A DNA stretch of 64,000 bases from CAYPPG01 sp964412555. Its GTDB lineage: Bacteria; Hinthialibacterota; Hinthialibacteria; Hinthialibacterales; Hinthialibacteraceae. Every line of letters begins with the position of its first letter. Position 1 is the first letter of the stretch. Below are positions 43,281 through 51,639 of the stretch, one piece after another. The position numbers and the translations under genes were made by a program. Under the pieces are notes generated by a model that saw only the letters and a list, made by a program, of their open reading frames with translations, was not told the DNA's origin and did not search any database. The stretch is from contig CAYPPG010000034.1 of NCBI GenBank assembly GCA_964412555.1, positions 17,669-81,668 on the forward strand. Direction: 5' to 3'.

Positions 43281-46200
43281 TTATTTACCGTACTGATTCG
43301 TAAATGACAAATTGATCAAATCAGCCAAAGGTGCCGAAAGAAAAACTAGACTACCTGATTCTTCTGTCTCACGTCCCACCAAGACGAAACGCCCTTTCCC
43401 GATATGCGCGCTATGAAAATGCAGGGGGATCGGGAGTGGAAGGCGGTTTGATTGTTTACTGATGAAACGTCCTTGATGATCACGTTGATAGGTGTGGATT
43501 GTGATTTCTTCTCCTCCTTTGGGAATGATTGTTACAAGGCAGGTCTTTCCTTCTGAATGGAGAAGATAATTTCCATCTTCATAAGGCAATTTTACGATGG
43601 GTGAAGGTGTTTTTCCATTTGGGATTGATTCATCGTAAATATAGATGGATTCCGGCTCTTTTGTGGGTTGGACAGCGTAGAGCAATTTATCACCCGTACC
43701 TACCGCAACAGGAGAACCTTGCCTACGTACATGCTTTGGAATTGTACTTTTCCAAGCATATATTCCGCTTGAATTGTCTTTACAGTCAAAGACGTAAGCC
43801 CCTTTTTTCGCATTGCCCCATACCCACAATCGATCCCGGAATGCACCGCAGCGTTTCAAATTCATTGATCGGGGCGCGTCATATTCTTCCCACTTTTCGA
43901 CACAATCTTGATCCATGATTTGCCTGCCATAGACCTCAAGATGACCCCATCGTTTATTTCCGATGACAAACAAGTGCTTTGCGCCCATGACCAATTGTAA
44001 ATTGTGAAAGTTATGTTTGAGTTTTCCGATTTTCTTCCACACTCCATCCCACTTTCCATCAAGGCTGTTCTGACTGTGGTTTTCATTGACAAAAGCCGGG
44101 ATTCCCAAAAACACTTCTTGATCGGAGGTCGTTGCGAAAATCTTTTCTTGTCCGACGGATGCAGCAACGACATTCGGTTTGAAGCAAAGAATACTTTCCC
44201 ATGGACCTTCAAAATGCATGGTTTGACATTCAAACAAAGAATCGCTATTTTTCTTGGCAACTTCTTCGTTTTCTTGTGCAGTTTCCTCCTCTTGGAGGGA
44301 TTTCGTCTCCTTTTCGTTTCTTCGCCTCTTGAAGAAAGGAAGAATGAATCCCAATAGAGTAAGGTACCAATAATTGAACCAATTGTTTTTCTTCCCATTC
44401 AAAGATCGAGTTTTGTTAATTGGAACAGGTTTACGGCCAGTAGTAGAAGAGACCGTCGCAGAAGAAACTGAAGCGGAATGAGCTAAGTGATTCATCACGC
44501 GGCTGCTTGGGATCGGAAACCATTCTCCGCATGAGAGGGACTCAGGGAGAGAAAAATTCGCAGGAAATGAAGTATTGTTTCCTATTTCTTGACCACCTTG
44601 ATCAGAGACGGAATTCGGTTTCTGATCATGGGATTCCATATTATTCTCACTATCTAAGGTATTCGATTTATTATTGTTATCTTTTTTTCCTTCAGAGTTG
44701 ATGTTATCTTCTTTCTTGTTGCTATTATCGCTATTCTTGGTTCCATTTTTCCCCGATGGGGAATCATTGCCCGAAGATTCCTCCCCTTCATTATTTTTAG
44801 GGGGGGATTGGGAGTAGCCGGTCGGTTTCGGCATCGAGGGACCTTCTGCAGATTGGGATTTCTGTGAAAATGTCTCCTCCGAAGTACTTTTTTTTGGAGG
44901 AGTTTGACGATCTTGTCCCTTATTCTCTTTTTCTTCCGGATTCATGACATCCGGGGAGTCCGGTTTTGAATTCTCCGGTTGTTCAGGTTCTTGTGGAGGA
45001 TGATCTGATTGATCTGTTTCGTTTTGTGGTTTCGAATTCGGTTCCGGTATGTTCGAGTTATCCGGTGCAGATTGATCTTCGCCGGTTTCAGTGTTCTTAT
45101 TTTGATTTTGATCCTCTTGCTCAGATTGATTGCCGGAAGAAGGGGAGTTGTTATCTTCTTGGGACGGGTTCTTTTCCGGCAGTGATTTTTGAGGTTTTTG
45201 GGGATCATTTTGATCTGGTTTCTTTTTCTTCTTTGCAGGGGGATAGTTTTGGGATTTTTCTGAATCCTTGGGAGAATTATCTTGTGCTAGTTGCCGGGAT
45301 GAAGGAGAGTTTTTTTCACTCTCGTCTTCTTTTGAGGGAATCTTTTGTTCCGGCTCATTTTGTTGATTCTCCGCTTTAGGAGTCTCCGAAGTGTTTGTTT
45401 TCGATGAGGGAGTAGATTCATCACTACTATTTTGACCGCTTTCGCTCGTTGGAACGGGAGAGAGCGTTTGGGATTGATCAGAGGATGCAGTTTCAGATTC
45501 CTTTTCTTGGATTGAGGGGGAATTCTGGTTCAATTGCACTGTTGGCACAATGCCAGTTGCGCTTTCTTGATTCTCCTGAAACGAAGGGATATGAGCCATA
45601 GACGGTTGAGCGGAGGTGAGGAAAGGGCTATCACTGGAACTCATTCCGCTGCTGGTCCGGATTCCCGATTTTCGAATTTTTTGTTTAGGGACTACTTCGA
45701 TTTCCCGATACGTGAGAACGACCGATGGTAATTTTTTTGAAGTAGAAGAATCAGGTTCTACGAATGCAAGTTGATATTGGAAATATTGCCCTTTTTTTGA
45801 AAGCTGAATTGCATTTTCTACTACATATTCGCTCCAAGGTCCATAAGAATCATTTGGGCCAGCGCTAATCCGATACCGGGAAGAGATTGTATTTCCGTCG
45901 GCAAGATTCGCTGCAAACGCTAAGAATTGGACCGGAAGTTCTAATTCGAATTCTCCAAACATGCTGATTTCATAATTTGCACTATAGTCCTTTTCTATTA
46001 TCCGTTTTGCTTCGAATGTTGTGATCGTTTGTGGAGCATCCCACTGGATGGCATTTCCACCGCCGGTAAAGCATCCGGCATAGAAAATGGTTTTTGTATC
46101 GGATTGATGGGAACTGAATACAAAGGGATCTCCTTTTGTTGTAATTGAAAAGCATTCGATCGGGGAAGGAAAGTCTGTTTGTTGAAACGACCATTCGGTT

Positions 46201-46610
46201 TTTGAACCGTTTAAAGGGGAATGATATAAATTCCATATCCCATTTTTTTTGATAAATATCCACACTTTTCCATGAGCGGTCGTGAGGTTGCTGTACTCTT
46301 CTCCTTTGGGAAGCACGCCCCATACTTTTGGTAAGGATTGGGGTAGCAAGCGAGGTTGTTTGAAAATGGAAGGCGGTTCGTTTTGTTTATTGATATAAAA
46401 AATATAGGGATAGGACATCAATGCTGCAGAAGGATGATTTTCCACAAAGGCATCAGATGAAAAGGGAGTGGACGTCCGATAGTTGGGAGTTCCCTCGCCC
46501 CAAGACGTGAGAAAATCATCCATTTCGTGGTGATACAATCGATGTATTTCACCGATGGTTTCACTACAAAAAAGAAGAAGAAATCCAATTATCCACCCGT
46601 TAATTTTCAT
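43281..46610 (-). CDS. 1109-residue membrane protein with a long low-complexity region
   Basis: Signal peptide (about 1-20), a beta-rich propeller-like N-terminal region (to about 320), then some 330 residues (about 345-680) composed almost entirely of Ser, Pro, Glu, Asn, Gln, Lys and Asp. A single membrane segment follows (about 747-763, YWYLTLLGFILPFF then KRRR), then a second beta-rich propeller-like domain (about 800-1109). Topology predicts outside, low-complexity linker, membrane, cytoplasmic propeller. No family recognised. A large hairpin lies 34 bp upstream of the ATG. Confidence 0.7.
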   Translation of the reverse strand: MKINGWIIGFLLLFCSETIGEIHRLYHHEMDDFLTSWGEGTPNYRTSTPFSSDAFVENHPSAALMSYPYIFYINKQNEPPSIFKQPRLLPQSLPKVWGVLPKGEEYSNLTTAHGKVWIFIKKNGIWNLYHSPLNGSKTEWSFQQTDFPSPIECFSITTKGDPFVFSSHQSDTKTIFYAGCFTGGGNAIQWDAPQTITTFEAKRIIEKDYSANYEISMFGEFELELPVQFLAFAANLADGNTISSRYRISAGPNDSYGPWSEYVVENAIQLSKKGQYFQYQLAFVEPDSSTSKKLPSVVLTYREIEVVPKQKIRKSGIRTSSGMSSSDSPFLTSAQPSMAHIPSFQENQESATGIVPTVQLNQNSPSIQEKESETASSDQSQTLSPVPTSESGQNSSDESTPSSKTNTSETPKAENQQNEPEQKIPSKEDESEKNSPSSRQLAQDNSPKDSEKSQNYPPAKKKKKPDQNDPQKPQKSLPEKNPSQEDNNSPSSGNQSEQEDQNQNKNTETGEDQSAPDNSNIPEPNSKPQNETDQSDHPPQEPEQPENSKPDSPDVMNPEEKENKGQDRQTPPKKSTSEETFSQKSQSAEGPSMPKPTGYSQSPPKNNEGEESSGNDSPSGKNGTKNSDNSNKKEDNINSEGKKDNNNKSNTLDSENNMESHDQKPNSVSDQGGQEIGNNTSFPANFSLPESLSCGEWFPIPSSRVMNHLAHSASVSSATVSSTTGRKPVPINKTRSLNGKKNNWFNYWYLTLLGFILPFFKRRRNEKETKSLQEEETAQENEEVAKKNSDSLFECQTMHFEGPWESILCFKPNVVAASVGQEKIFATTSDQEVFLGIPAFVNENHSQNSLDGKWDGVWKKIGKLKHNFHNLQLVMGAKHLFVIGNKRWGHLEVYGRQIMDQDCVEKWEEYDAPRSMNLKRCGAFRDRLWVWGNAKKGAYVFDCKDNSSGIYAWKSTIPKHVRRQGSPVAVGTGDKLLYAVQPTKEPESIYIYDESIPNGKTPSPIVKLPYEDGNYLLHSEGKTCLVTIIPKGGEEITIHTYQRDHQGRFISKQSNRLPLPIPLHFHSAHIGKGRFVLVGRETEESGSLVFLSAPLADLINLSFTNQYGK

Positions 46611-47024
46611 TGGTATATAAGTTGCTTAACTTTGTCATTAACCGAAAGAAGGATCACAAGGAGTGATTCTTCTTTCCTGTAAAAACAGCAATCCCGGCAA
46701 AGAAACGGGAAAGGGATTTTTGGCCCTGACAAATTTCAAAAGCCAATTGTGTGCCGAGAATCACCTAATAAAATATATTTGTATAAGTTTTTTTAAATCA
46801 GGTAATTATGTCAGTTTATCCTGTTATTTCATTATCAGTGATACCAGAGAACTGTCAATTTGATTATAGAAATAACAGATGCTCTGCCAATTTGAGAACA
46901 GAGAGATGACGGTGAAGGTGTTCGGATTGGAATCCTGAAGGCTCTTGTATTTTTTGGATGAGAACTATTTTTTATCTTGTTGATAGGCAATATCATCTTG
47001 AACGATTGAAAGGAGGTGAAAAAA
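46611..47024. other. Divergent intergenic region
   Basis: 414 bp between divergent genes, AT-rich, with no coding signal. It contains the strong hairpin listed separately. A second possible hairpin near 46690-46725 (AATCCC...GGGATT) is followed by TTTTT on the plus strand. Nothing else is identifiable. Confidence 0.5.
46644..46676. promoter_or_regulatory. 14-bp stem, 5-base loop hairpin
   Basis: GAAAGAAGGATCAC pairs with GTGATTCTTCTTTC through 14 bp with one G-U pair; the loop is AAGGA. No T run follows on either strand, so it is not a terminator. It lies in the 5' region of the minus-strand 1109-residue protein gene. An mRNA-stability or translation-control element is possible. Confidence 0.5.
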
Positions 47025-47240
47025 TTGCCGGTAGGAGAACAGTTGTTTAAATTAAGAATCTTAGCTGATCAATTTTGCCGTCGTTACCGGAAAGCCGAGT
47101 GGGCAGAATCTTCTTTCATCACGACAGCACATCTTGAAGGCTTTCAAACGGAATATGTTCACGAAATCGCGGCTTCGTTTTGGCCGGATGGTTATGCCGC
47201 CAAGAAAAAGAACCAATATCTTGTGCAAATGATGGAATAA
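47025..47240 (+). CDS. 71-residue protein of unknown function
   Basis: A TTG start at 47025 lies eight bases after the strong ribosome site AGGAGG (47011-47016); this decides the start over the GTG that overlaps the site. The product is mostly helical and amphipathic (EQLFKLRILADQFCRRYRKA, then HEIAASFWPDGYAAKKKN) with no membrane segment. No family recognised. The strong ribosome site makes it a likely real gene. Confidence 0.6.
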   Translation: MPVGEQLFKLRILADQFCRRYRKAEWAESSFITTAHLEGFQTEYVHEIAASFWPDGYAAKKKNQYLVQMME

Positions 47241-47375
47241 ATGGTTGAGGACGATGGGAGGAGGAGTTTTTCTTTTATTATGTGATCTTCTTTTTCTATC
47301 GGGTATTTTCCGCAGTAAAGATACTACTCTCGATTTCCTACCATAGTTTTCAATATCCTTTCGTGTCTGAAACAC

Positions 47376-47404
47376 TTGCGAAAGGTCCTGTTTCGCACTA
47401 TATA
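47376..47404 (+). promoter_or_regulatory. Probable promoter of the VOC-family gene
   Basis: TTGCGA (47376-47381) and TATATA (47399-47404) are separated by 17 bp, with an overlapping TATAAT two bases further on. The predicted start is about 45 bases before the downstream ATG at 47458. Confidence 0.5.
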
Positions 47405-47457
47405 ATTCTGTTTTAGTCCTGGTTGATTTGTGGAAGTATTTTCAGCAGGTGAACTCT

Positions 47458-47880
47458 ATGCATACTCCTTACATGACACATATTGCGCTACGTGTAAAAA
47501 ATATTGAAGAATCGGCTGCATTCTACAAGAAATATGTTGATTTGGATATCGTATCTTCCCGAAAAGAGCATACAACCCGGGTGGCTTGGCTCGGGAATCC
47601 GGAAGTCAAGAATACTTTTGTCATTGTATTATTGGAAATGCCTTATAAAACGTGCGAACAGCCCAGCTTTGATCATATCGGATTGGACATGGAAACACGA
47701 GAACGCGTGGATGCCATAGCCGCGATTGCCAGAGAAGAGGGCATTTTAGCCATGGAACCGGATTTTCTCGGACCGGTCGCAGGGTATTTGTGTATGGTAA
47801 GTGATCCGGATGGAAATCGGGTGGAATTTTCCGCCGGTCAAGATGTGGGGATCATTGTAGATCATGATGAAGCTGAATGA
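47458..47880 (+). CDS. VOC-family (glyoxalase/dioxygenase superfamily) protein
   Basis: A 140-residue protein of the vicinal-oxygen-chelate fold. MTHIALRVKNIEESAAFYKK is the first module with the His ligand, PSFDHIGLDMET is the second His region and SDPDGNRVEFSAG supplies the final Glu. These fit the metal-binding VOC pattern, but the substrate (methylglyoxal, fosfomycin, extradiol ring or other) cannot be told. AGGTGA precedes the ATG. Confidence 0.88.
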   Translation: MHTPYMTHIALRVKNIEESAAFYKKYVDLDIVSSRKEHTTRVAWLGNPEVKNTFVIVLLEMPYKTCEQPSFDHIGLDMETRERVDAIAAIAREEGILAMEPDFLGPVAGYLCMVSDPDGNRVEFSAGQDVGIIVDHDEAE

Positions 47881-47889
47881 CTCAGCCCT

Positions 47890-48549
47890 TTAAATTTTGT
47901 ATAATTCTTCCATCAAAACATCGGCCGCCTCTTCAATGGAAACAACCTTCACCTTTTCCCCGTTTTTAAAGAGCATACCTTTTTGATCGCCGAAAGCGAT
48001 GCCGATATCCGCCGCTTTCGCTTCTCCGGGTCCATTGACTTCACAACCCATAACGGCAACATCCAGCGATTTGTCAATTGTCGCCAATTTTCCTTCCAGA
48101 GAACGAACCATTTCCGGAAAATTGGTACGGCATCGGGCACAAGTGGGGCAAGAAATGAGGCGGATTCCTTTCGAGCGTAATTCCAGCGAACGGAGCAAAT
48201 CCGCAATGGCGGGTAAGGCTTGATTGAAGTGTTGTTTTTCCGGAAGAATAACGCACAACTCATTCCCTTTCCATCGATACAAAATCGGCGCCAGTAAGAT
48301 GATGAACCGGGAGAAATCTTCGGTTATGCTACGCAAATCCAATAATATCCTTTTGGGCTCAATGGGTTCGGTGACCGAAAGGTAAGGCAGCAATTGCTGC
48401 AGAGAGGAGATGCGCAATTCATCAACCGGCAAGGAATTCCGGTCGGGGATTGGTTCAAAACCATCAACCAGCATGGGGGGGATATCATTTTTCAGGTTTT
48501 CTTGTTTTTTATCTAAAGCAACCTTCAGTTGCACGGAGTATAAAGACAT
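47890..48549 (-). CDS. Stand-alone C-terminal half of IspG (Fe-S domain)
   Basis: A 219-residue protein matching only the C-terminal part of IspG/GcpE, the 4Fe-4S enzyme that makes HMBPP in the MEP isoprenoid pathway. The cluster ligands are all present: Cys134 and Cys137 (SCPTCARC), Cys169 (VAVMGCEVNGPGEA), with the catalytic-position Glu176 in the same segment. Residues 1-125 resemble the insert domain of the large three-domain IspG form. The N-terminal TIM barrel, which binds MEcPP, is absent, and there is no room for it upstream. AAGGAG with normal spacing shows it is meant to be translated. It follows the B12 radical SAM gene by 52 bp. Confidence 0.82.
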   Translation of the reverse strand: MSLYSVQLKVALDKKQENLKNDIPPMLVDGFEPIPDRNSLPVDELRISSLQQLLPYLSVTEPIEPKRILLDLRSITEDFSRFIILLAPILYRWKGNELCVILPEKQHFNQALPAIADLLRSLELRSKGIRLISCPTCARCRTNFPEMVRSLEGKLATIDKSLDVAVMGCEVNGPGEAKAADIGIAFGDQKGMLFKNGEKVKVVSIEEAADVLMEELYKI

Positions 48550-48601
48550 TTTTTCGATTTCTCCTTGATTTTATTACTTTTTACCCTAATGGCCTAATAT
48601 G

Positions 48602-50053
48602 CTATGTCGATTCATTCAACGTTGTCAAATTTCTTTTTCTACTGCTGTGAAAAAGATTTTTCGCGCGGCTGTATGCGGCACGAAGGTAATTCATCGCAAT
48701 GGCAGGAGAGCCGGCATTGCGTAGTGTTCTGATAATATAACGAGGACGTAAGTACATGGACCATAATGCTTTACGCCTCCAATCTTCAAGTTCTGTCGCA
48801 GATAATGTTTCTGTCGTGATTGCGCTTATAGAATATCCGCCGTTTTTCAATCGCTCTTTTGAGGCCAGATTTCTTGCACTCACGATTTCGTCCAATTCGG
48901 TGCCTGGAATCGGAAAGGCAATGTTGAAATCGAAGAAATCCGGATCCAAAGTTTTGGCGAACTCGATCAGCTCTTGAATACTTTCATGAGTATCCCAGGG
49001 GAAACCGAAAACGAAAAAGGCATGGGACCGAATTCCATGCATGCGGCACAAGCGAATCGCTTCCATGGCCTGCTGGGCGGTGGCGCGCTTTTTCATCTTT
49101 TCCAAACTTTCATCATTGCCGCTTTCTACCCCGAATCCGATGACCCAACATCCCGCTTTTTTCATCCAGATTAAACGCTCTTCATCGATCGTGTCGACCC
49201 GGCTGTTGCAGCCCCAGCGGATATCGAGTTTTTGCTCGATAATGCGGCGGCATAGTTCGATTACCCACGTTTTTTTCAATGTAAAGGTATCCGCATGGAA
49301 CAAAAATTCGCGAATTCCAAAGCGATTCACGCACTCCTTCAGTTCTTCCACTACGTTTTCTGGTGTGCGGAATCGGACATTTGTTCCGGTTAATGCCGGG
49401 ACGGAACAATAAATACATTGATGAGGACAGCCGAGTGAAGTCACAACCGTGGTGATAGGATTGCGTGTTTCCGGACTGCGATAAAGAGAGTTATCGATCA
49501 AGTGCCGGGCCGGAAAGGGGAGCGAATCCAGGTCGATATATTGATTGGAAATGGGAGTACGCGTTATGTTTCCGTTTTTTTTGAAGGTCACCCCCGGTAA
49601 TTCGTCCCATGGGGTGCCGGATAGGAGATCGTTGATGTACCCTTCTACTTCGCCTCGCAAGACAATGTCGAGAGAAGAATTTTTTTCAATTACATCTTCA
49701 TCCACATAATGCAGCGGCTCTCCTTTAGCGGCCGTGATTGTTTGGGGAGACCGCTCTTTGATCAAACTCGCAGTGGATAAATCGGCTTCCAGGGTCGCAA
49801 CCGTTGTTGTGAAAAGAACATAATCCGGTTGGAATTGATCCAAATCGGCCAGGAACTGTTCGTGATCGGCTTGTAAAGCAGGATAATCTTTCACCAGTAC
49901 TTCGTGGCCTTCTTTTTCAAGAATTGCGGCACAATACAGCAGTTCCATGGGGGGGAAAACCACATTGACAGTTTGGTCTTCCACACGGTTTTGGCATCGA
50001 TTATCCCGCCGGTAAAGGCCCGAAGGCGGATTGAATAAAAAGACTTTTTTCAT
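48602..50053 (-). CDS. B12-binding-domain radical SAM protein (third copy)
   Basis: A 483-residue enzyme with an N-terminal cobalamin-binding region and a [4Fe-4S] motif CPHQCIYC (Cys209, 213, 216). It shares the sequence pattern PARHLIDNS, CNSRVDTI and MYLRPRYI with the protein at 12092-13516, so the two are paralogues. Its start overlaps the end of the TPR lipoprotein gene by 4 bp, indicating translational coupling. Substrate unknown; methyl transfer or ring chemistry on a lipid is the usual guess for this group. Confidence 0.9.
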   Translation of the reverse strand: MKKVFLFNPPSGLYRRDNRCQNRVEDQTVNVVFPPMELLYCAAILEKEGHEVLVKDYPALQADHEQFLADLDQFQPDYVLFTTTVATLEADLSTASLIKERSPQTITAAKGEPLHYVDEDVIEKNSSLDIVLRGEVEGYINDLLSGTPWDELPGVTFKKNGNITRTPISNQYIDLDSLPFPARHLIDNSLYRSPETRNPITTVVTSLGCPHQCIYCSVPALTGTNVRFRTPENVVEELKECVNRFGIREFLFHADTFTLKKTWVIELCRRIIEQKLDIRWGCNSRVDTIDEERLIWMKKAGCWVIGFGVESGNDESLEKMKKRATAQQAMEAIRLCRMHGIRSHAFFVFGFPWDTHESIQELIEFAKTLDPDFFDFNIAFPIPGTELDEIVSARNLASKERLKNGGYSISAITTETLSATELEDWRRKALWSMYLRPRYIIRTLRNAGSPAIAMNYLRAAYSRAKNLFHSSRKRNLTTLNEST

Positions 50054-51348
50054 TGATTCTCGACAGCGGATGTCGGAGTATTTTCAGGTGGTGCGCTTTG
50101 TTCCTGTTGTCTTTTCAGTTTTTCATTTTCTCCCTGTCTTATTAATTGTAGCAGCCAAGCGGAAGCACGCATGGCTTCAGGGTCGTTGGAATAAGCCTGT
50201 TGCAGTTTCTGGACTGTTTGCTTCGCTTCTTCGAATTTCTCGAGTTTGATGTACGCTTTTGCGATTTCAACATATGCATACAATGGCCCGCGCGGATTTA
50301 CCGGCTCATCGATTTTCTTTTGATATAACTCCAGCGCTTCCTGCAAATATTTTTCCGATTCGGTAGGAGTTGTATCCTGGATCAAATCAGCGATCTCCAC
50401 TCGCGCACTGATTGCGTAATTCGTTTTTGGAAAATCATCGATTAAACGTTTATTTTCATGGACGAGAGCAGCGATCTGCTCCGGGGTAAATTCCCCTTCG
50501 TCTTCTCGGAAAAGCCGCATCAAGCTTTGGATTTTCCAAATCACCAGCTGCGGTTTCATTTCTTCTGTAATGTTTGGATTGTCGTGCAATTGATCGTAGA
50601 TCGTGGCAGCGGACACATAGTCCCCCGCCAGTGCCCATGTATTGGCCCAATTGACGACTGCGGTTTGTCGATCCCGCTCCAAGCCGACAATTCCTGTCGC
50701 ATTGTTGACAACATCCAACAAACGATTGTATGTTTGGCGTGCTTCTTCAAATTCGGCGCTGGCTAAGTGGACGTTTGCCTCTCCGCTGAGGGACATATGT
50801 TTCAATTCAAATGATTCGGTCGGATCATCGATTTTCTGCTCAGCGATTTTGAACATTTCTTCATACTGGGCCACGGCCGAAGCGGACAAGGTTTGTTGGG
50901 CATAGACTTTTGCGAGCCAACTATGAACACCGGCATCGATGCGGGGATTGTCGGTTGCATCCGCGATCGATTTGAATTGGGATACAGCCTGAACCATGTT
51001 GCCTTCCTGGGCATACATTTCCCCAATCCGGAAATCGCAGTTCATTTTCAGCATCGGATTGTCGGTTTGTTCCTTGACTTCTTTGAAAACCGCCAGAGCG
51101 CTGCTGTATTCTTTCATTTTGACATAGCAGTTCGCCAAATAATCATACGCTTGAAGCACTCGTTCATCTTCCGGAAAGTCGGTGACGAACTTGTCGAAAT
51201 AGAGGGAAGCACCGATGAAGTCATTCGATTCCCACGCGCGTAACCCTCGGTTGAAGACGGCGTCCGGTGTGTTCTGTGCACATCCGATGATAAAGACGAG
51301 AAGAAGAGAGAACACAATATTTTTTTGCATCTGTTTTCGCTGATTCAT
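50050..51348 (-). CDS. TPR-repeat lipoprotein
   Basis: A 432-residue exported lipoprotein. FSLLLVFIIGCAQ is a signal with lipobox, giving an acylated Cys near residue 23. The rest is a string of about eight TPR-like helical pairs (for example NRGLRAWESNDFIGASLYFD, RIGEMYAQEGNMVQAVSQF). Such proteins act as scaffolds or assembly factors at the outer membrane. It heads the unit with the B12 radical SAM and IspG-like genes. Confidence 0.85.
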   Translation of the reverse strand: MNQRKQMQKNIVFSLLLVFIIGCAQNTPDAVFNRGLRAWESNDFIGASLYFDKFVTDFPEDERVLQAYDYLANCYVKMKEYSSALAVFKEVKEQTDNPMLKMNCDFRIGEMYAQEGNMVQAVSQFKSIADATDNPRIDAGVHSWLAKVYAQQTLSASAVAQYEEMFKIAEQKIDDPTESFELKHMSLSGEANVHLASAEFEEARQTYNRLLDVVNNATGIVGLERDRQTAVVNWANTWALAGDYVSAATIYDQLHDNPNITEEMKPQLVIWKIQSLMRLFREDEGEFTPEQIAALVHENKRLIDDFPKTNYAISARVEIADLIQDTTPTESEKYLQEALELYQKKIDEPVNPRGPLYAYVEIAKAYIKLEKFEEAKQTVQKLQQAYSNDPEAMRASAWLLQLIRQGENEKLKRQQEQSAPPENTPTSAVENQ

Positions 51349-51547
51349 TGTTTCGAGACTTTTTCCTTCGTTTTATCCAGTGTAAGTATTTTTTTGAGGC
51401 TTTTATCGATATTTCTTCTGATGCATTATCCTTTTTTATTCCGGAAATTGAAGCGGAGCGATATCGGGATTTGTAAAAGCGGGTAAAAAAAACCGGCGTT
51501 GTTTTTTACCCTTGTTTAAAAAATATCACGGGACTGTAATTTTTATA

Positions 51548-51612
51548 TTGTGCAGACAGGATGTCCGCACCACAATTTTTTATCTTGTGCAGACAGGATG
51601 TCCGCACCACAA
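51548..51612. repeat. Two 28-bp copies of the GACAGGATGTC repeat
   Basis: Identical copies at 51548-51575 and 51585-51612, beginning TTGTGCAGACAGGATGTCCG and ending CACCACAA, spaced by 9 bp. They are the same unit as at 25511-25570 some 26 kb away. Flanking ends TTGTG and CACAA form an imperfect inverted pair. The rest of the 51349-51639 gap shows no gene. Confidence 0.85.
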
Positions 51613-51639
51613 TATCAAATGCGAATGTCTATCGGTAGA

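Noticed and set aside
46690..46725. Possible plus-strand terminator hairpin
   Set aside because: Stem is short and interrupted, and no plus-strand gene lies upstream to be terminated.
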